Source: Secundilactobacillus odoratitofui DSM 19909 = JCM 15043 (GTDB lineage: Bacteria > Bacillota > Bacilli > Lactobacillales > Lactobacillaceae). Taken from it: DNA of 64,000 nt. Under the pieces are notes generated by a model that did not search any database, was not told where the DNA came from, and saw nothing but the letters and a program-made list of their open reading frames with translations. Positions within the stretch are counted from its first letter, which is position 1. Every line of letters starts with the position of its first letter. Location: contig NZ_AZEE01000030.1 in NCBI RefSeq assembly GCF_001434895.1, positions 1 to 64,000 on the forward strand, written 5' to 3'. The position numbers and the translations under genes are program-made. Shown piece after piece: positions 42,381-52,385 of this stretch.

Positions 42381-43385
42381 ATGACAGTTGTTGTTTTAGG
42401 TGGTGCCGGCTATATCGGCTCACACACAGTAGATCGGCTCGTTTCTAAGGGCTATGACGTTGCAGTAATTGATAATTTGATTACTGGTCACCGTGCTTCG
42501 GTTAACCCCAAGGCCCGTTTTTATCAAGGTGATATTCGAGATCGGGCTTTCTTAGATGAAGTTTTTGATCAAGAAACCAGCATTGAGGGAATCATTCACT
42601 TTGCCGCCTTTTCAATCGTGCCAGAGTCAATGAGTAATCCACTGAAGTATTTTGATAACAACACTGGTGGTATGATTACCTTACTCAAAGCGATGAAAGA
42701 TCATGATATTAAGCGAATCATCTTTAGCTCAACCGCTGCAACGTATGGCGAACCAAAGCAGATTCCAATTAAGGAAACTGATCCACAAGTACCAACCAAT
42801 CCATATGGTGAAAGTAAGTTAGCCATGGAAAAAATTATGCACTGGTCTGACGTTGCTTATGGCGTTAAGTTCGTCGCCCTTCGTTACTTCAACGTTGCGG
42901 GTGCTAAAGCGGATGGCTCAATCGGTGAAGATCACCATCCCGAAACCCACTTAATTCCAATCATTCTACAAGTGGCCGCTGGCGAACGCGATGGCTTAAA
43001 GATCTTTGGGACTGATTACCCAACTAAGGATGGGACCAACGTTCGTGATTACGTCCACGTTGTTGATTTAGCAGATGCCCACATTTTAGCGCTTGAATAT
43101 CTGAAGGATGGACACGACAGTGATGCCTTCAACTTAGGTTCTTCAACTGGTTTCTCCAACAAAGAAATCTTGGAAGCTGCGCGTAAAGCAACTGGGCAAC
43201 CAATTCCCGCTGAAGATGCTCCAAGACGTGCCGGTGATCCAAGCACCTTGATTGCCGCCAGTGATAAAGCCCGCAAAGTATTGGGCTGGAAGCCACAGTA
43301 TGATGACGTTGAAGAGATTATTAAGACGGCCTGGAATTGGAAACAAACTCATCCAAAGGGCTACAACGATCGGGGTGAAGCTTAA
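42381..43385 (+). CDS. galE: UDP-glucose 4-epimerase
   Basis: 334 aa extended SDR. NAD site GGAGYIGSH, catalytic Ser/Tyr in [11 protein letters not shown] and [12 protein letters not shown] (YxxxK), RYFNVAGA, and HVVDLADAH. Interconverts UDP-glucose and UDP-galactose. ATG 42381 with GGAGG; the stop is one base before galT. Confidence 0.97.
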   Translation: MTVVVLGGAGYIGSHTVDRLVSKGYDVAVIDNLITGHRASVNPKARFYQGDIRDRAFLDEVFDQETSIEGIIHFAAFSIVPESMSNPLKYFDNNTGGMITLLKAMKDHDIKRIIFSSTAATYGEPKQIPIKETDPQVPTNPYGESKLAMEKIMHWSDVAYGVKFVALRYFNVAGAKADGSIGEDHHPETHLIPIILQVAAGERDGLKIFGTDYPTKDGTNVRDYVHVVDLADAHILALEYLKDGHDSDAFNLGSSTGFSNKEILEAARKATGQPIPAEDAPRRAGDPSTLIAASDKARKVLGWKPQYDDVEEIIKTAWNWKQTHPKGYNDRGEA

Positions 43386-43386
43386 C

Positions 43387-44847
43387 ATGTTAGAAACAGT
43401 TAAAGCTTTTGTTGATGCGATTATCGAGAGTGGCACGTATCAACCCTTAGACCGAATTTACGTCACGAACCGGGTGCTTGGCTTAGTTGGTGATGCGCCC
43501 GCAGTTGACGCCAAAAGTGACGATTTACTCGATATTTTGGATGCATTACTCGAAACAGCGGTAAAAAACGGCAAAATTGAAGATGGTCAATCAGACCGAG
43601 ATATCTTGGAAGCAGAGTTAACAGACTTGTTAACCCCAACGCCAGCTCAGACTAATCAACAATTTTGGAATAAGTATAACGACTCACCAGAAGCCGCTAC
43701 TGACTTCTTCTATAATTTAAGTCGCAAAAATGATTACATTAAAACCCGCGCCATTGCCAAAAACTTGGCTTTTGATACACCAACGGCATATGGCGACCTT
43801 GAAATCACGATTAACTTGTCGAAGCCTGAAAAGGATCCCAAGGCAATTGCGGCTGCTCGTAATCAAAAAGCGAACACTTATCCACTTAGTCAATTAGCAA
43901 TCGAAAACGAAGGCTACCGTGGTCGTTTAGGTTACCCAGCTCGTTCAAATCACCGGGTTATTCGCTTAACGCTTGGTGGTGAACCTTGGGGCTTCCAGTA
44001 TTCGCCATATGCCTACTTCAGCGAACACGCGATTTTTCTACTCCAGGCGCACCGCCCAATGGTGATTAACCAGCATACTTTCAGTAACTTACTCGAAATT
44101 GTGCGGGTCTTGCCACACTACTTCGTTGGGAGTAACGCAGATTTACCAATCGTTGGTGGTTCAATGCTGGCTCAAGATCACTATCAAGGTGGGCGTCATG
44201 ACTTTCCAATGATGAAGGCCGCAGTGGACCGGTCAATCTCAATCAAAGGGTTTGATGATGTTGATGCAGGTATTGTTAAGTGGCCGATGTCAACCATTCG
44301 TTTAACCAGTGAGACGCCAGAATCATTGATCAATGCGGCCACCACCATCGCTAATAGTTGGCAGCACTATGATGATGAGTCTGTTGACGTTCGAGCCTAC
44401 ACTGATGGTGAACGTCACCACACCGTGACACCGATTGCTTATCGTCGTGGCACTAAGTTTGTGCTTGATATTGTTTTGCGGGATAACCAAACTTCAGAAC
44501 AATATCCAGATGGCATTTTCCATCCACATCAAGATGTACAACACATTAAGAAGGAAAATATTGGCCTGATTGAAGTTATGGGTCGCGCCATTTTACCTGC
44601 TCGTCTAAAAGATGAGATGCAAGAAGTTAAGCACTACATCTTGGGTGAAGCGAACGACATGCAAGATTACCATAAGCAATGGGCGGATGAATTGAAGGCT
44701 TCTAACAATTTTACTGCCGACAACGCTGATGGTTTGATTGATCAAGCCATTGGTGAAGTTTTTGCCCGCGTCTTACAGGACGCTGGGGTCTTTAAACGCG
44801 ATGAGGTTGGCCAAGCAGCCTTTGATCGGTTTATTGCGCAACTTTAA
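43387..44847 (+). CDS. galT: Galactose-1-phosphate uridylyltransferase (GalT class 2)
   Basis: 486 aa Firmicutes-type GalT, larger than the E. coli type. Transfers UMP from UDP-glucose to galactose-1-phosphate. Seen: GYPARSNHRVIRLTLGGEPW, PWGFQYSPYAYFSEHAIFL (part) and SNADLPIVGGSMLAQDHYQGGRH, the last region carrying the active His. ATG 43387 is 1 bp after galE. The longer in-frame start at 43252 lies inside galE and is rejected. Confidence 0.96.
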   Translation: MLETVKAFVDAIIESGTYQPLDRIYVTNRVLGLVGDAPAVDAKSDDLLDILDALLETAVKNGKIEDGQSDRDILEAELTDLLTPTPAQTNQQFWNKYNDSPEAATDFFYNLSRKNDYIKTRAIAKNLAFDTPTAYGDLEITINLSKPEKDPKAIAAARNQKANTYPLSQLAIENEGYRGRLGYPARSNHRVIRLTLGGEPWGFQYSPYAYFSEHAIFLLQAHRPMVINQHTFSNLLEIVRVLPHYFVGSNADLPIVGGSMLAQDHYQGGRHDFPMMKAAVDRSISIKGFDDVDAGIVKWPMSTIRLTSETPESLINAATTIANSWQHYDDESVDVRAYTDGERHHTVTPIAYRRGTKFVLDIVLRDNQTSEQYPDGIFHPHQDVQHIKKENIGLIEVMGRAILPARLKDEMQEVKHYILGEANDMQDYHKQWADELKASNNFTADNADGLIDQAIGEVFARVLQDAGVFKRDEVGQAAFDRFIAQL

Positions 44848-44976
44848 AAGTACGTTTAGCTGGTTGAAAGAGTAGTGAATTAAAAATTAACGAAGTGTGA
44901 TACGAGTAAATGATTCAGGTATTCTTAGTTGGGTGCCTGAATCATTCGCTTGTATTTGGCGCAATGTGTGGTTTAA

Positions 44977-46005
<1,029 letters not shown>

Positions 46006-46035
46006 GTTGTTGGTTTGAGGCTAATTTTATTTCGT

Positions 46036-46078
46036 AAAAAGCGTCTGAGATTCGAACGTGGAATCTCAGGCGCTTTTT
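46036..46078 (+). terminator. Terminator of galR, fused to element copy E
   Basis: AAAAAGCGTCTGAGATTC (46036-46053) with GAATCTCAGGCGCTTTTT (46061-46078). The 3' arm is also the outer arm of the adjoining structured element. Confidence 0.87.
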
Positions 46079-46228
46079 GACGGATAGCAGTGGGACCGAC
46101 TTCAACCGCATTGCGTTTTCCGTCTCGTCTCTGAGCCTCGAAACCCACGAGTCTCAGAAACGTCCAGTACCACTAAGCGCTATCGCGCAAAGTGGTACTT
46201 GTCACTGTTACCCGTCAAAAAGTGGCTT
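46067..46228 (-). repeat. Structured intergenic element, type 1, copy E
   Basis: Minus orientation. Closing arms 46067-46088 and 46207-46228 pair over CTTTTTGACGG and partly beyond. Hairpin 1 AGTACCACT/AGTGGTACT with inner GCGC/GCGC; hairpin 2 GTTTCTGAG/CTCAGAGAC; hairpin 3 CGC/GCG. Flank AGCCGTAGTGCCAGAAG as in copy B. Left member of a pair with copy F, 117 bp away. Confidence 0.85.
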
Positions 46229-46345
46229 CTGGCACTACGGCTTAGATTGTGGGAATAACAAAACCCCGTTTAGGTAGTAGTGACGAAACAAAGCATGTCG
46301 TGAGTAAGATCTTTAAACTTATCAATCTACGTAGCGAGAACGGAA

Positions 46346-46511
46346 GGTAACCTGCTTTTTCGGTTGCAGTGACAAGTCCGAGTTGGCGCTTTAGCGCTTA
46401 CTCGGACTGGACGTTTGTGAGACTTCTGTATTTTGAAGGCTCACAAACGAAGCGGAAGACACGTTTACGTGGTTGAAGCTGGTCCCACAGCAACCGAAAA
46501 AGCAGGTTACC
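46346..46511 (+). repeat. Structured intergenic element, type 2, copy F
   Basis: Perfect 22-bp closing stem (46346-46367 with 46490-46511). Hairpin 1 AGTCCGAGT/ACTCGGACT with inner GCGC/GCGC; hairpin 2 GTTTGTGAG/CTCACAAAC; hairpin 3 CACG/CGTG. Flanks GAACGGAA and CCTGGAGTGGC match copy C. From here to 46760 I see only AT-rich sequence. Confidence 0.88.
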
Positions 46512-46765
46512 TGGAGTGGCAACAACGCAGTCACAATGGTCATAATGATTCAATCACAAAGTTACACAAACTAACTTGAACAAAATAAACGTGATGTTTA
46601 AAAAAATAAATCAAGTAACCGCTACCATTAACCGGCTCGTGAAGAAGCTTGCAAAGAAAAATACGCTATGTTAGATTATATGTTCGTGATAGTGACGGTC
46701 TATTTTAACGTTTGTAAAATAATCATTTTAAAAATTTAAAAAATATCGTGATTTTTTTAAAAAAG

Positions 46766-46795
46766 TTAACATTTTCGGTCAAAATGCGTTATACT
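46766..46795 (+). promoter_or_regulatory. Promoter of the LDH/MDH-family gene
   Basis: -35 TTAACA (46766-46771), 18-bp spacer, -10 TATACT (46790-46795). Leader about 80 nt. Confidence 0.6.
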
Positions 46796-46884
46796 AAATG
46801 TGACCTTAAGAGCAAGAACTGTTCTTGACTTAATATGGTGCTTCTATGGTACGTAATTAGGATTGACTGAAAGGAGATTGTCTC

Positions 46885-47814
46885 ATGTTAAAAAAACACC
46901 GGAAAGTATTACTCGTTGGTGACGGCGCCGTTGGTTCTTCATTTGCATTCTCATTATTACAAAACTGTGGTATTGATGAATTAGTTATTGTGGATATCGC
47001 TAAAGATCACGCAGTTGGTGACGCATTGGATCTTGAAGACTTGACACCAATGATGATGCCAGCTCAGATTAAAACGGGTGACTATGCGGATGCATCAGAT
47101 GCAGATATCGTTGTGATCACTGCGGGTGTACCTCGTAAGCCAGGTGAAACGCGCTTAGACTTGGTTAACAAGAACACTAAGATTTTAGAGTCAATCGTTA
47201 CGCCTGTTGTAAACAGCGGCTTCAGTGGTTGCTTCGTTGTTTCAGCCAATCCAGTTGATATCTTGACTTCATTAACGCAACATATCTCAGGTTTCCCAAA
47301 GAACCGGGTCATCGGGACCGGGACATCGTTGGACAGTGCGCGTCTACAAGTTGCTTTGGGTAAGGCACTTGATGTCAGTACGAGTGATATTGACGCTTAC
47401 GTTCTTGGTGAACATGGTGACAGTTCATTTGCAGCTTATAATGAAGCAACGGTTAGTGGACGACCATTATTAAGTCTTTCGAATGCTACTGACGAGATAC
47501 TGTCAGAAATTGAAGAAGACGTTAAGAAAAAAGGCGGTCAGATCATTGGTAAGAAGGGCGCTACTTTCTACGGCGTTGCAGTTAGCTTAATGAAGATCTG
47601 TCGTGCGATTTTGCTGGATGAAAATTTGGTTATGCCCGTATCTGCACCATTGGATGGTCAGTATGGCTTAAAAGATATTTATTTAGGCACACCAGCAGTT
47701 ATTAACGCTAGCGGCATTCGTCAAGTGATCGAAGTCAGCTTATCTGATGAAGAAGCTGCCAAGATGCAAAGCTCTGCTCGTAAGATGAACGAGATTTTAT
47801 TAGCAGCTGAATAG
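46885..47814 (+). CDS. L-lactate/malate dehydrogenase family protein with Arg at the specificity position
   Basis: 309 aa NAD-dependent 2-hydroxyacid dehydrogenase. VLLVGDGAVGSSFAF binds NAD; SANPVDILTS, GEHGDSSFA (catalytic His) and the Arg in GTSLDSARLQ are in place. Overall it is LDH-like, but the substrate loop reads AGVPRKPGETR: residue 84 (LDH numbering 102) is Arg, where lactate dehydrogenases have Gln (AGAPQKPGETR) and malate dehydrogenases have Arg. The change Q102R turns Bacillus LDH into an MDH. So oxaloacetate may be the true substrate, apt beside the citrate genes. AAGGAGA before the ATG. Confidence 0.85.
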   Translation: MLKKHRKVLLVGDGAVGSSFAFSLLQNCGIDELVIVDIAKDHAVGDALDLEDLTPMMMPAQIKTGDYADASDADIVVITAGVPRKPGETRLDLVNKNTKILESIVTPVVNSGFSGCFVVSANPVDILTSLTQHISGFPKNRVIGTGTSLDSARLQVALGKALDVSTSDIDAYVLGEHGDSSFAAYNEATVSGRPLLSLSNATDEILSEIEEDVKKKGGQIIGKKGATFYGVAVSLMKICRAILLDENLVMPVSAPLDGQYGLKDIYLGTPAVINASGIRQVIEVSLSDEEAAKMQSSARKMNEILLAAE

Positions 47815-47847
47815 TTTTAATTTAAATGTGGTAAGATGAATCAAAAT

Positions 47848-47892
47848 AGCGAGACTGCGTTAGTCGTTTTAGGCTAATTCAGGCTCGCTTTT
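47848..47892 (+). terminator. Terminator after the LDH/MDH-family gene
   Basis: AGCGAG/CTCGCT with inner CTG/CAG and TTAG/CTAA, then T4; several internal mismatches. Confidence 0.65.
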
Positions 47893-47909
47893 AATTTGAG
47901 GTGACTAAT

Positions 47910-48692
47910 TTGAAATTTGTGACAAGTGACCACGTGACGTTAACATATAGCGACGCTGGCAGTGGTCGGCCGGTATTGTTATTGAATGGGATTGGTAGTT
48001 ATCGGGAAATTTGGCAGCCAACGGCCCAATTTTTACTGGCTGAGGGCTACCGTGTAATTTGTTTAGATGCCCGAAACCAGGGTGCCTCGCAGCGAACGAT
48101 AAAGGGGCGACGCATCAGTCGTCATGCGGTTGACGTGGCTGAACTGATTGGGCAGTTAGGGCTAACCGATGTGATTGGGATTGGTAATTCGATGGGGGCC
48201 TCGACGCTATTTGCGTACGTGTCACTTTTTGGCACCAAACCTTTTAGTGCAATAATCGACATCGATCAAAGCCCAAAGATGATTCGCGATGAGACTTGGC
48301 CATATGGTTTTAAAGATCTTTCCTGGGCAAACTTCCCTGATTATTTAAAATTACCATTTGGGTCAGCAACGGCAACGCCAGTTGATTCGGCAGTTCGGCA
48401 AAGTGTTCAAGAGGCACGAGCAGCCCATCCCTATGAGGTCAGCGAAAATGAACCGTGTCTCGTGGACCACGCCTTTCAAGATTGGCGCGATATTATCTTA
48501 AAATTGGACGTGCCTTTGTTGGTTGTTGCTGGTGCGCAATCGCCCTACTTTGATTCGGCATTTGCGGCGGCTACCGCTAAATTGGCGCCAAAAGGGCAAT
48601 CAGCGGTAATCAAAAACGCTGGCCACATCGTTATGACGGAGCAACCAGCGTTGTTTAATGATCTGATTAAAAAGTGGCTTAAAACCGTTTAG
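47910..48692 (+). CDS. Alpha/beta hydrolase
   Basis: 260 aa. HG-type loop LLNGIGSYREIWQP, nucleophile elbow GIGNSMGASTLF (Ser), and catalytic His near the end in NAGHIVMTEQP. Substrate unknown; an esterase-like enzyme. TTG 47910 has GAGGTG 6 bases upstream. Its stop overlaps the convergent citR stop by 4 bp. Confidence 0.85.
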   Translation: MKFVTSDHVTLTYSDAGSGRPVLLLNGIGSYREIWQPTAQFLLAEGYRVICLDARNQGASQRTIKGRRISRHAVDVAELIGQLGLTDVIGIGNSMGASTLFAYVSLFGTKPFSAIIDIDQSPKMIRDETWPYGFKDLSWANFPDYLKLPFGSATATPVDSAVRQSVQEARAAHPYEVSENEPCLVDHAFQDWRDIILKLDVPLLVVAGAQSPYFDSAFAAATAKLAPKGQSAVIKNAGHIVMTEQPALFNDLIKKWLKTV

Positions 48693-49633
48693 CTCATTTC
48701 GAGCAACACTCGGTTAGCGACGGATTCATTGGTGACAAAATCCGTAATTAAGCCCCCACGGAGGGCCCCTAGTAGTGCACGACCCTTAAACTTACTTTTA
48801 ACGACAGCCATTCTGTGGGGCACCGTTAAGATTGCGTCCAATGAGGAGCCGAACAGCTTGTCATGGTCTGCGTTCAAGATATTGCCGTTAATGTCATAGG
48901 GGCGACCATAAAGCATACCAGCGACATCATCGGGTTCGATATCACCTAAAATATCGTGACGGTGATTACGCCAGAGTGGAATTGAATCTACTGATGCTAA
49001 CGTGCCAATTCCCGCGAAGAGTAGGTCCATCTTAGCCATGGTTGTGAAGGCCGGAATTAACGCTGGTTCTTGTTGCAGTGCAGATCGGGTTGCATCATTA
49101 ATAATATAGAGTGGGGCAGGAATTGTCCGGAAGCTGGCGCCAAACTTGGCGGCGGCTTTTTGGACGAGTGGTGTAGCGCCTAAAGTCGAATTGTACTTAA
49201 GGTTATCACCCATGTACTGAGTAAAGACGAGATCGTCTAAAATTTCGGTTTGGAAGTGATTGATCACGTTGGCAACAGTGCCACCCCAACCAATTCCGAT
49301 GACGCTGCTACGGTGCAAAACAGCTTGAATCTGCTCGGCAGCAAAGGCAACGATATTTTCGTAATCTTCATTGGTCGTATCTGCATCTTTAACAATGAAG
49401 GCATTTTGTAAGTTGAACTGTTTTTTAAAACGGGCTTCCATCTCCATGTTTCGATCGATTGGGGCGTTAATGGATATCTTGACGAGACCGGTACTCATCG
49501 CGTCGTCCAGCGCCTTTGTAATTAAGTAACGACTTAAGTCATACTTTTTTGATATCTGAGAAATTGTTAATTTAGATAGGTAATAATCACGGGCAATGTT
49601 AGCTAACTGTTCGCGAGATTTCATATCTTCCAT
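48689..49633 (-). CDS. citR: SorC/DeoR-like regulator of citrate metabolism
   Basis: 314 aa. N-terminal helix-turn-helix LTISQISKKYDLSRYLITKALDDA and a C-terminal sugar-binding-like domain (VIGIGWGGTVANVINHF, LFAGIGTLASVDSIP). It matches CitI/CitR activators that sit divergently from cit clusters in Weissella and Lactococcus and respond to citrate. AGGAGG before ATG 49633. The 211-bp AT-rich gap to citM would hold its operators. Confidence 0.88.
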   Translation of the reverse strand: MEDMKSREQLANIARDYYLSKLTISQISKKYDLSRYLITKALDDAMSTGLVKISINAPIDRNMEMEARFKKQFNLQNAFIVKDADTTNEDYENIVAFAAEQIQAVLHRSSVIGIGWGGTVANVINHFQTEILDDLVFTQYMGDNLKYNSTLGATPLVQKAAAKFGASFRTIPAPLYIINDATRSALQQEPALIPAFTTMAKMDLLFAGIGTLASVDSIPLWRNHRHDILGDIEPDDVAGMLYGRPYDINGNILNADHDKLFGSSLDAILTVPHRMAVVKSKFKGRALLGALRGGLITDFVTNESVANRVLLEMS

Positions 49634-49774
49634 ACGTCAGGGCCTCCTTGGTCACGCTTGTTAAGATCTGCACTCTTATCATATCAAGTTTTCACTTAAA
49701 ACGGGCGTTATTTTTGAATATCTTTATCATAACAGAAAATTGAATTTAAAAAATAGCAAATATCTTGAATATAT

Positions 49775-49803
49775 TTGAAAAAGTTAAAAAACCGGTGTAC
49801 ACT
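49775..49803 (+). promoter_or_regulatory. Promoter of the cit operon
   Basis: -35 TTGAAA (49775-49780), 17-bp spacer, -10 TACACT (49798-49803). AT-rich tracts just upstream (49735-49775) are likely CitR sites. On the other strand TATGAT near 49680 may start citR. Confidence 0.55.
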
Positions 49804-49862
49804 TAAGTCGTTAACAAGATTGCTACTAATTACACAATTAAAATTTGAAGGGAATGGTGCGA

Positions 49863-51035
49863 TTGACAGATACAGATGAGATTTTGAAGGTTCACGAGAA
49901 TCACACGGGTGTCTTGGATATACAGTCAGATTTGAGTGTGCATAATAAGACCGATTTAGGCAAGGCTTACACACCTGGCGTTGCCGTAATCTCAAAGTTA
50001 ATTGCGAAACATCCTGAATTAAAAAATAAGTACACGGTGAGCGGTAAGCTGGTTGCTTTGGTTACCGATGGTTCAGCCGTTTTAGGTCTCGGTAATATTG
50101 GACCAGCAGGAGGCCTACCCGTCATTGAGGGTAAGGCTTTACTGTATAAGGATTTGGCCAATATTAACGCCATTCCGATTGCCGTGAATCAGGTATCACC
50201 TGATGAGATCGTTAATACGATCAGTAATATTTCACAGTCATTTGCTGGGATTCACCTTGAAGACATTGCTGCCCCGAAGTGTTTTGAAATCGAGGAGGCT
50301 TTATCTAAAAAGCTGAATATTCCGGTTTATCATGATGATCAAGAAGGTACTGCAATCGTGGTACTGGCCGGTTTGATCAACGCTGCCAAAGTGGTTGGTA
50401 AGTCACTTGACTACCTGCACGTTGTCATCAATGGTGTTGGTGCGTCAGGATTAGCCACTGCAAAGTTACTCTACGCAGCTGGCATAAAGCACTTGACCCT
50501 GGTTGATGTGTACGGTGTGATCACGTCTGATGACGATCGTTATAATCGCTATCAACGACAATTTGCGGCTAAATTAAAAACACCCGCTAACTTAAAAGAT
50601 TCACGGTTAACGGATGTCATTGACAACCAAGATGTGTTTATCGGGTTATCCGACCAACACCTATTGAGTCAACATGACGTGGAGCGCATGGCCAAAGATC
50701 CCATTGTTTTCGCACTTGCCAACCCAGTTCCCGAAATCGAACCAACTGATGCAGCCGCTGCTGGTGCCAAGGTGATTGCCACTGGTTCAAGTCAACACCC
50801 TAACCAAGTTAACAATATTTTGGCATTCCCAGGGCTGTTCAAAGGATTGCTTAACAGCGATTTAACAAAAGTGGATGCTACGTTACAGTTAGTCGTCGCC
50901 AAAGCTTTGGCCAGCGTGGTTAAAAAACCAACGGCACAAGAAGTTGTGCCGGGCGTCTTCAATGAAGCGGTTGTGCCAACCGTTAGCCAAGCTGTTGCAG
51001 AGTTCGCTAAAACGCAACCAGCTTTGGAGGACTAG
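49863..51035 (+). CDS. citM: Malic-enzyme-type oxaloacetate decarboxylase (CitM)
   Basis: About 390 aa. Oxaloacetate to pyruvate + CO2 in the citrate route; also possible NAD-malic activity. Malic domain with catalytic Tyr in GKAYTPGVA and Lys in LVALVTDGSAVLGLGN, metal site HLEDIAAPKCFEIEE and YHDDQEGTAIV, NAD fold INGVGASGLATAKLL. In Lactococcus the homologue in the same place is an oxaloacetate decarboxylase. Start probably TTG 49863 (MTDTDEIL); GTG 49857 and TTG 49845 are possible. citC starts 1 bp after the stop. Confidence 0.9.
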   Translation: MTDTDEILKVHENHTGVLDIQSDLSVHNKTDLGKAYTPGVAVISKLIAKHPELKNKYTVSGKLVALVTDGSAVLGLGNIGPAGGLPVIEGKALLYKDLANINAIPIAVNQVSPDEIVNTISNISQSFAGIHLEDIAAPKCFEIEEALSKKLNIPVYHDDQEGTAIVVLAGLINAAKVVGKSLDYLHVVINGVGASGLATAKLLYAAGIKHLTLVDVYGVITSDDDRYNRYQRQFAAKLKTPANLKDSRLTDVIDNQDVFIGLSDQHLLSQHDVERMAKDPIVFALANPVPEIEPTDAAAAGAKVIATGSSQHPNQVNNILAFPGLFKGLLNSDLTKVDATLQLVVAKALASVVKKPTAQEVVPGVFNEAVVPTVSQAVAEFAKTQPALED

Positions 51036-51036
51036 C

Positions 51037-52101
51037 ATGGATAATCAGATTGTTGATCTATATTTGAAAGACGCCGCAACGAAGCATGACTGGCAAGCCT
51101 TTCTTGAAAGTTTGGGCATCAATAACTTTGCGGAACGTGAAGTTGACCAAATTGATTTTACAATTGGGATTTACCAAGCAGGTGAGTTGGTTGCCACCGG
51201 TTCCGTCGCTGGTAACGTCCTAAAGTACATCGGCGTTTGCAACAAAGGTGTCACAAGTGGTGCACGGTTCAATACCATTGTGTCTGAGTTAGTCAATCGC
51301 ATGTTTGCTAAAGGTGTTTATCACTTGTTTGTGTTTACGAAACTCAAGTACAGTGAGAGCTTTCAACACATTGGCTTTAGTGAATTGACGCATTCGGATG
51401 AGGCGGCTTTTCTTGAGACTGGCAGTCCGGATGTACATGATTTTTTAGCCGATGTCCCAACCGTTTCTGATCAAGCACACAAAAAAGTGGCTGGCATCGT
51501 CATGAACGCCAACCCGTTCACCTTAGGCCATCGTTATTTAGTTGAACAAGCGGCTACCGAAAATGACTTAGTTTACGTTTTCGTGGTCAACACTGATTTA
51601 TCGCTCTTTAGCACGGCTGAACGGGAACAGCTTGTTCGGGCGGGCACCAGTGATTTGTCAAACGTCATCGTCGTCAATGGCGGTGATTACATGGTAAGTT
51701 ATGCAACCTTTCCGGCTTACTTTTTACCTTCAAAGGATCAGGCGATTACTTATCAAACAACCCTTGATGCACGAATCTTTCGTGACGTCATTGCACCTGC
51801 CCTTCACGTTACGACGCGGTATCTGGGAACCGAACCAACTTCACGGACAACCAGTCAGTACAATCAGGTGCTCAATCAAGAACTACCACCGCGAGTTGCG
51901 GTTAAAGTAGTTGATCGACAAGTGGCAGCGTTATCGGATCAACCCGTTATAACTGCTACTGAAGTAAGACAGTTCATCAAAAATGGATCATTGCAAGATT
52001 TAAAGGCGTACGTGCCCGACACGACCGCGCAATTCATCCAAAATCATTTAGTAACCCTACAAACACGGATTCAGAAAGGAATGAACATTGATGGAAATTA
52101 A
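51037..52101 (+). CDS. citC: Citrate lyase ligase ([citrate (pro-3S)-lyase] ligase)
   Basis: 354 aa. Acetylates the prosthetic group thiol of citrate lyase to activate it. N-terminal GNAT-like part and C-terminal nucleotidyltransferase domain: IVMNANPFTLGHRYLVEQA (HxGH-like) and RYLGTEPTSRTTSQYN. ATG 51037 with GGAGG; an in-frame start inside citM is rejected. Overlaps citD by 11 bp. Confidence 0.95.
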   Translation: MDNQIVDLYLKDAATKHDWQAFLESLGINNFAEREVDQIDFTIGIYQAGELVATGSVAGNVLKYIGVCNKGVTSGARFNTIVSELVNRMFAKGVYHLFVFTKLKYSESFQHIGFSELTHSDEAAFLETGSPDVHDFLADVPTVSDQAHKKVAGIVMNANPFTLGHRYLVEQAATENDLVYVFVVNTDLSLFSTAEREQLVRAGTSDLSNVIVVNGGDYMVSYATFPAYFLPSKDQAITYQTTLDARIFRDVIAPALHVTTRYLGTEPTSRTTSQYNQVLNQELPPRVAVKVVDRQVAALSDQPVITATEVRQFIKNGSLQDLKAYVPDTTAQFIQNHLVTLQTRIQKGMNIDGN

Positions 52102-52384
52102 AGAAACAGCTGTTGCTGGCACTTTGGAATCATCAGATATTCAAATTATGATTTCTAAAGCGGCCGACGGGATTCAAATTGATTTACAGTCTGACGTTGA
52201 AAAACAATTTGGTGATCAAATTCGCTCAGTCATTACCACCACGTTAAATGAGATGGGTGTGACGGCTGCAAAAGTTAAAGCAGTGGATAAAGGTGCGCTT
52301 GATTGTGTGATCAAAGCACGTGCGATTGCAGCAGTGCAACGTGCTAGTCAAACCACGGATCAACCAGCTTGGGAGGTACTCTAA
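52091..52384 (+). CDS. citD: Citrate lyase gamma chain (acyl carrier protein)
   Basis: 97 aa acyl carrier subunit. AVAGTLESSDIQIMIS carries the Ser that binds the phosphoribosyl-dephospho-CoA group; VKAVDKGALDCVIKARAIAAVQRA completes the family pattern. AAAGGAATG supplies the ribosome site for ATG 52091, within citC. Confidence 0.95.
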   Translation: MEIKETAVAGTLESSDIQIMISKAADGIQIDLQSDVEKQFGDQIRSVITTTLNEMGVTAAKVKAVDKGALDCVIKARAIAAVQRASQTTDQPAWEVL

Positions 52385-52385
52385 A

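Noticed and set aside
43252-43386. N-terminal extension of galT into galE
   Set aside because: It overlaps the conserved galE C-terminus; ATG 43387 fits homologues and has its own site.
44920-44956. Hairpin between galT and galR as terminator
   Set aside because: The stem around AATGATTCAGG is good but no T run follows on either strand, so termination is not supported.
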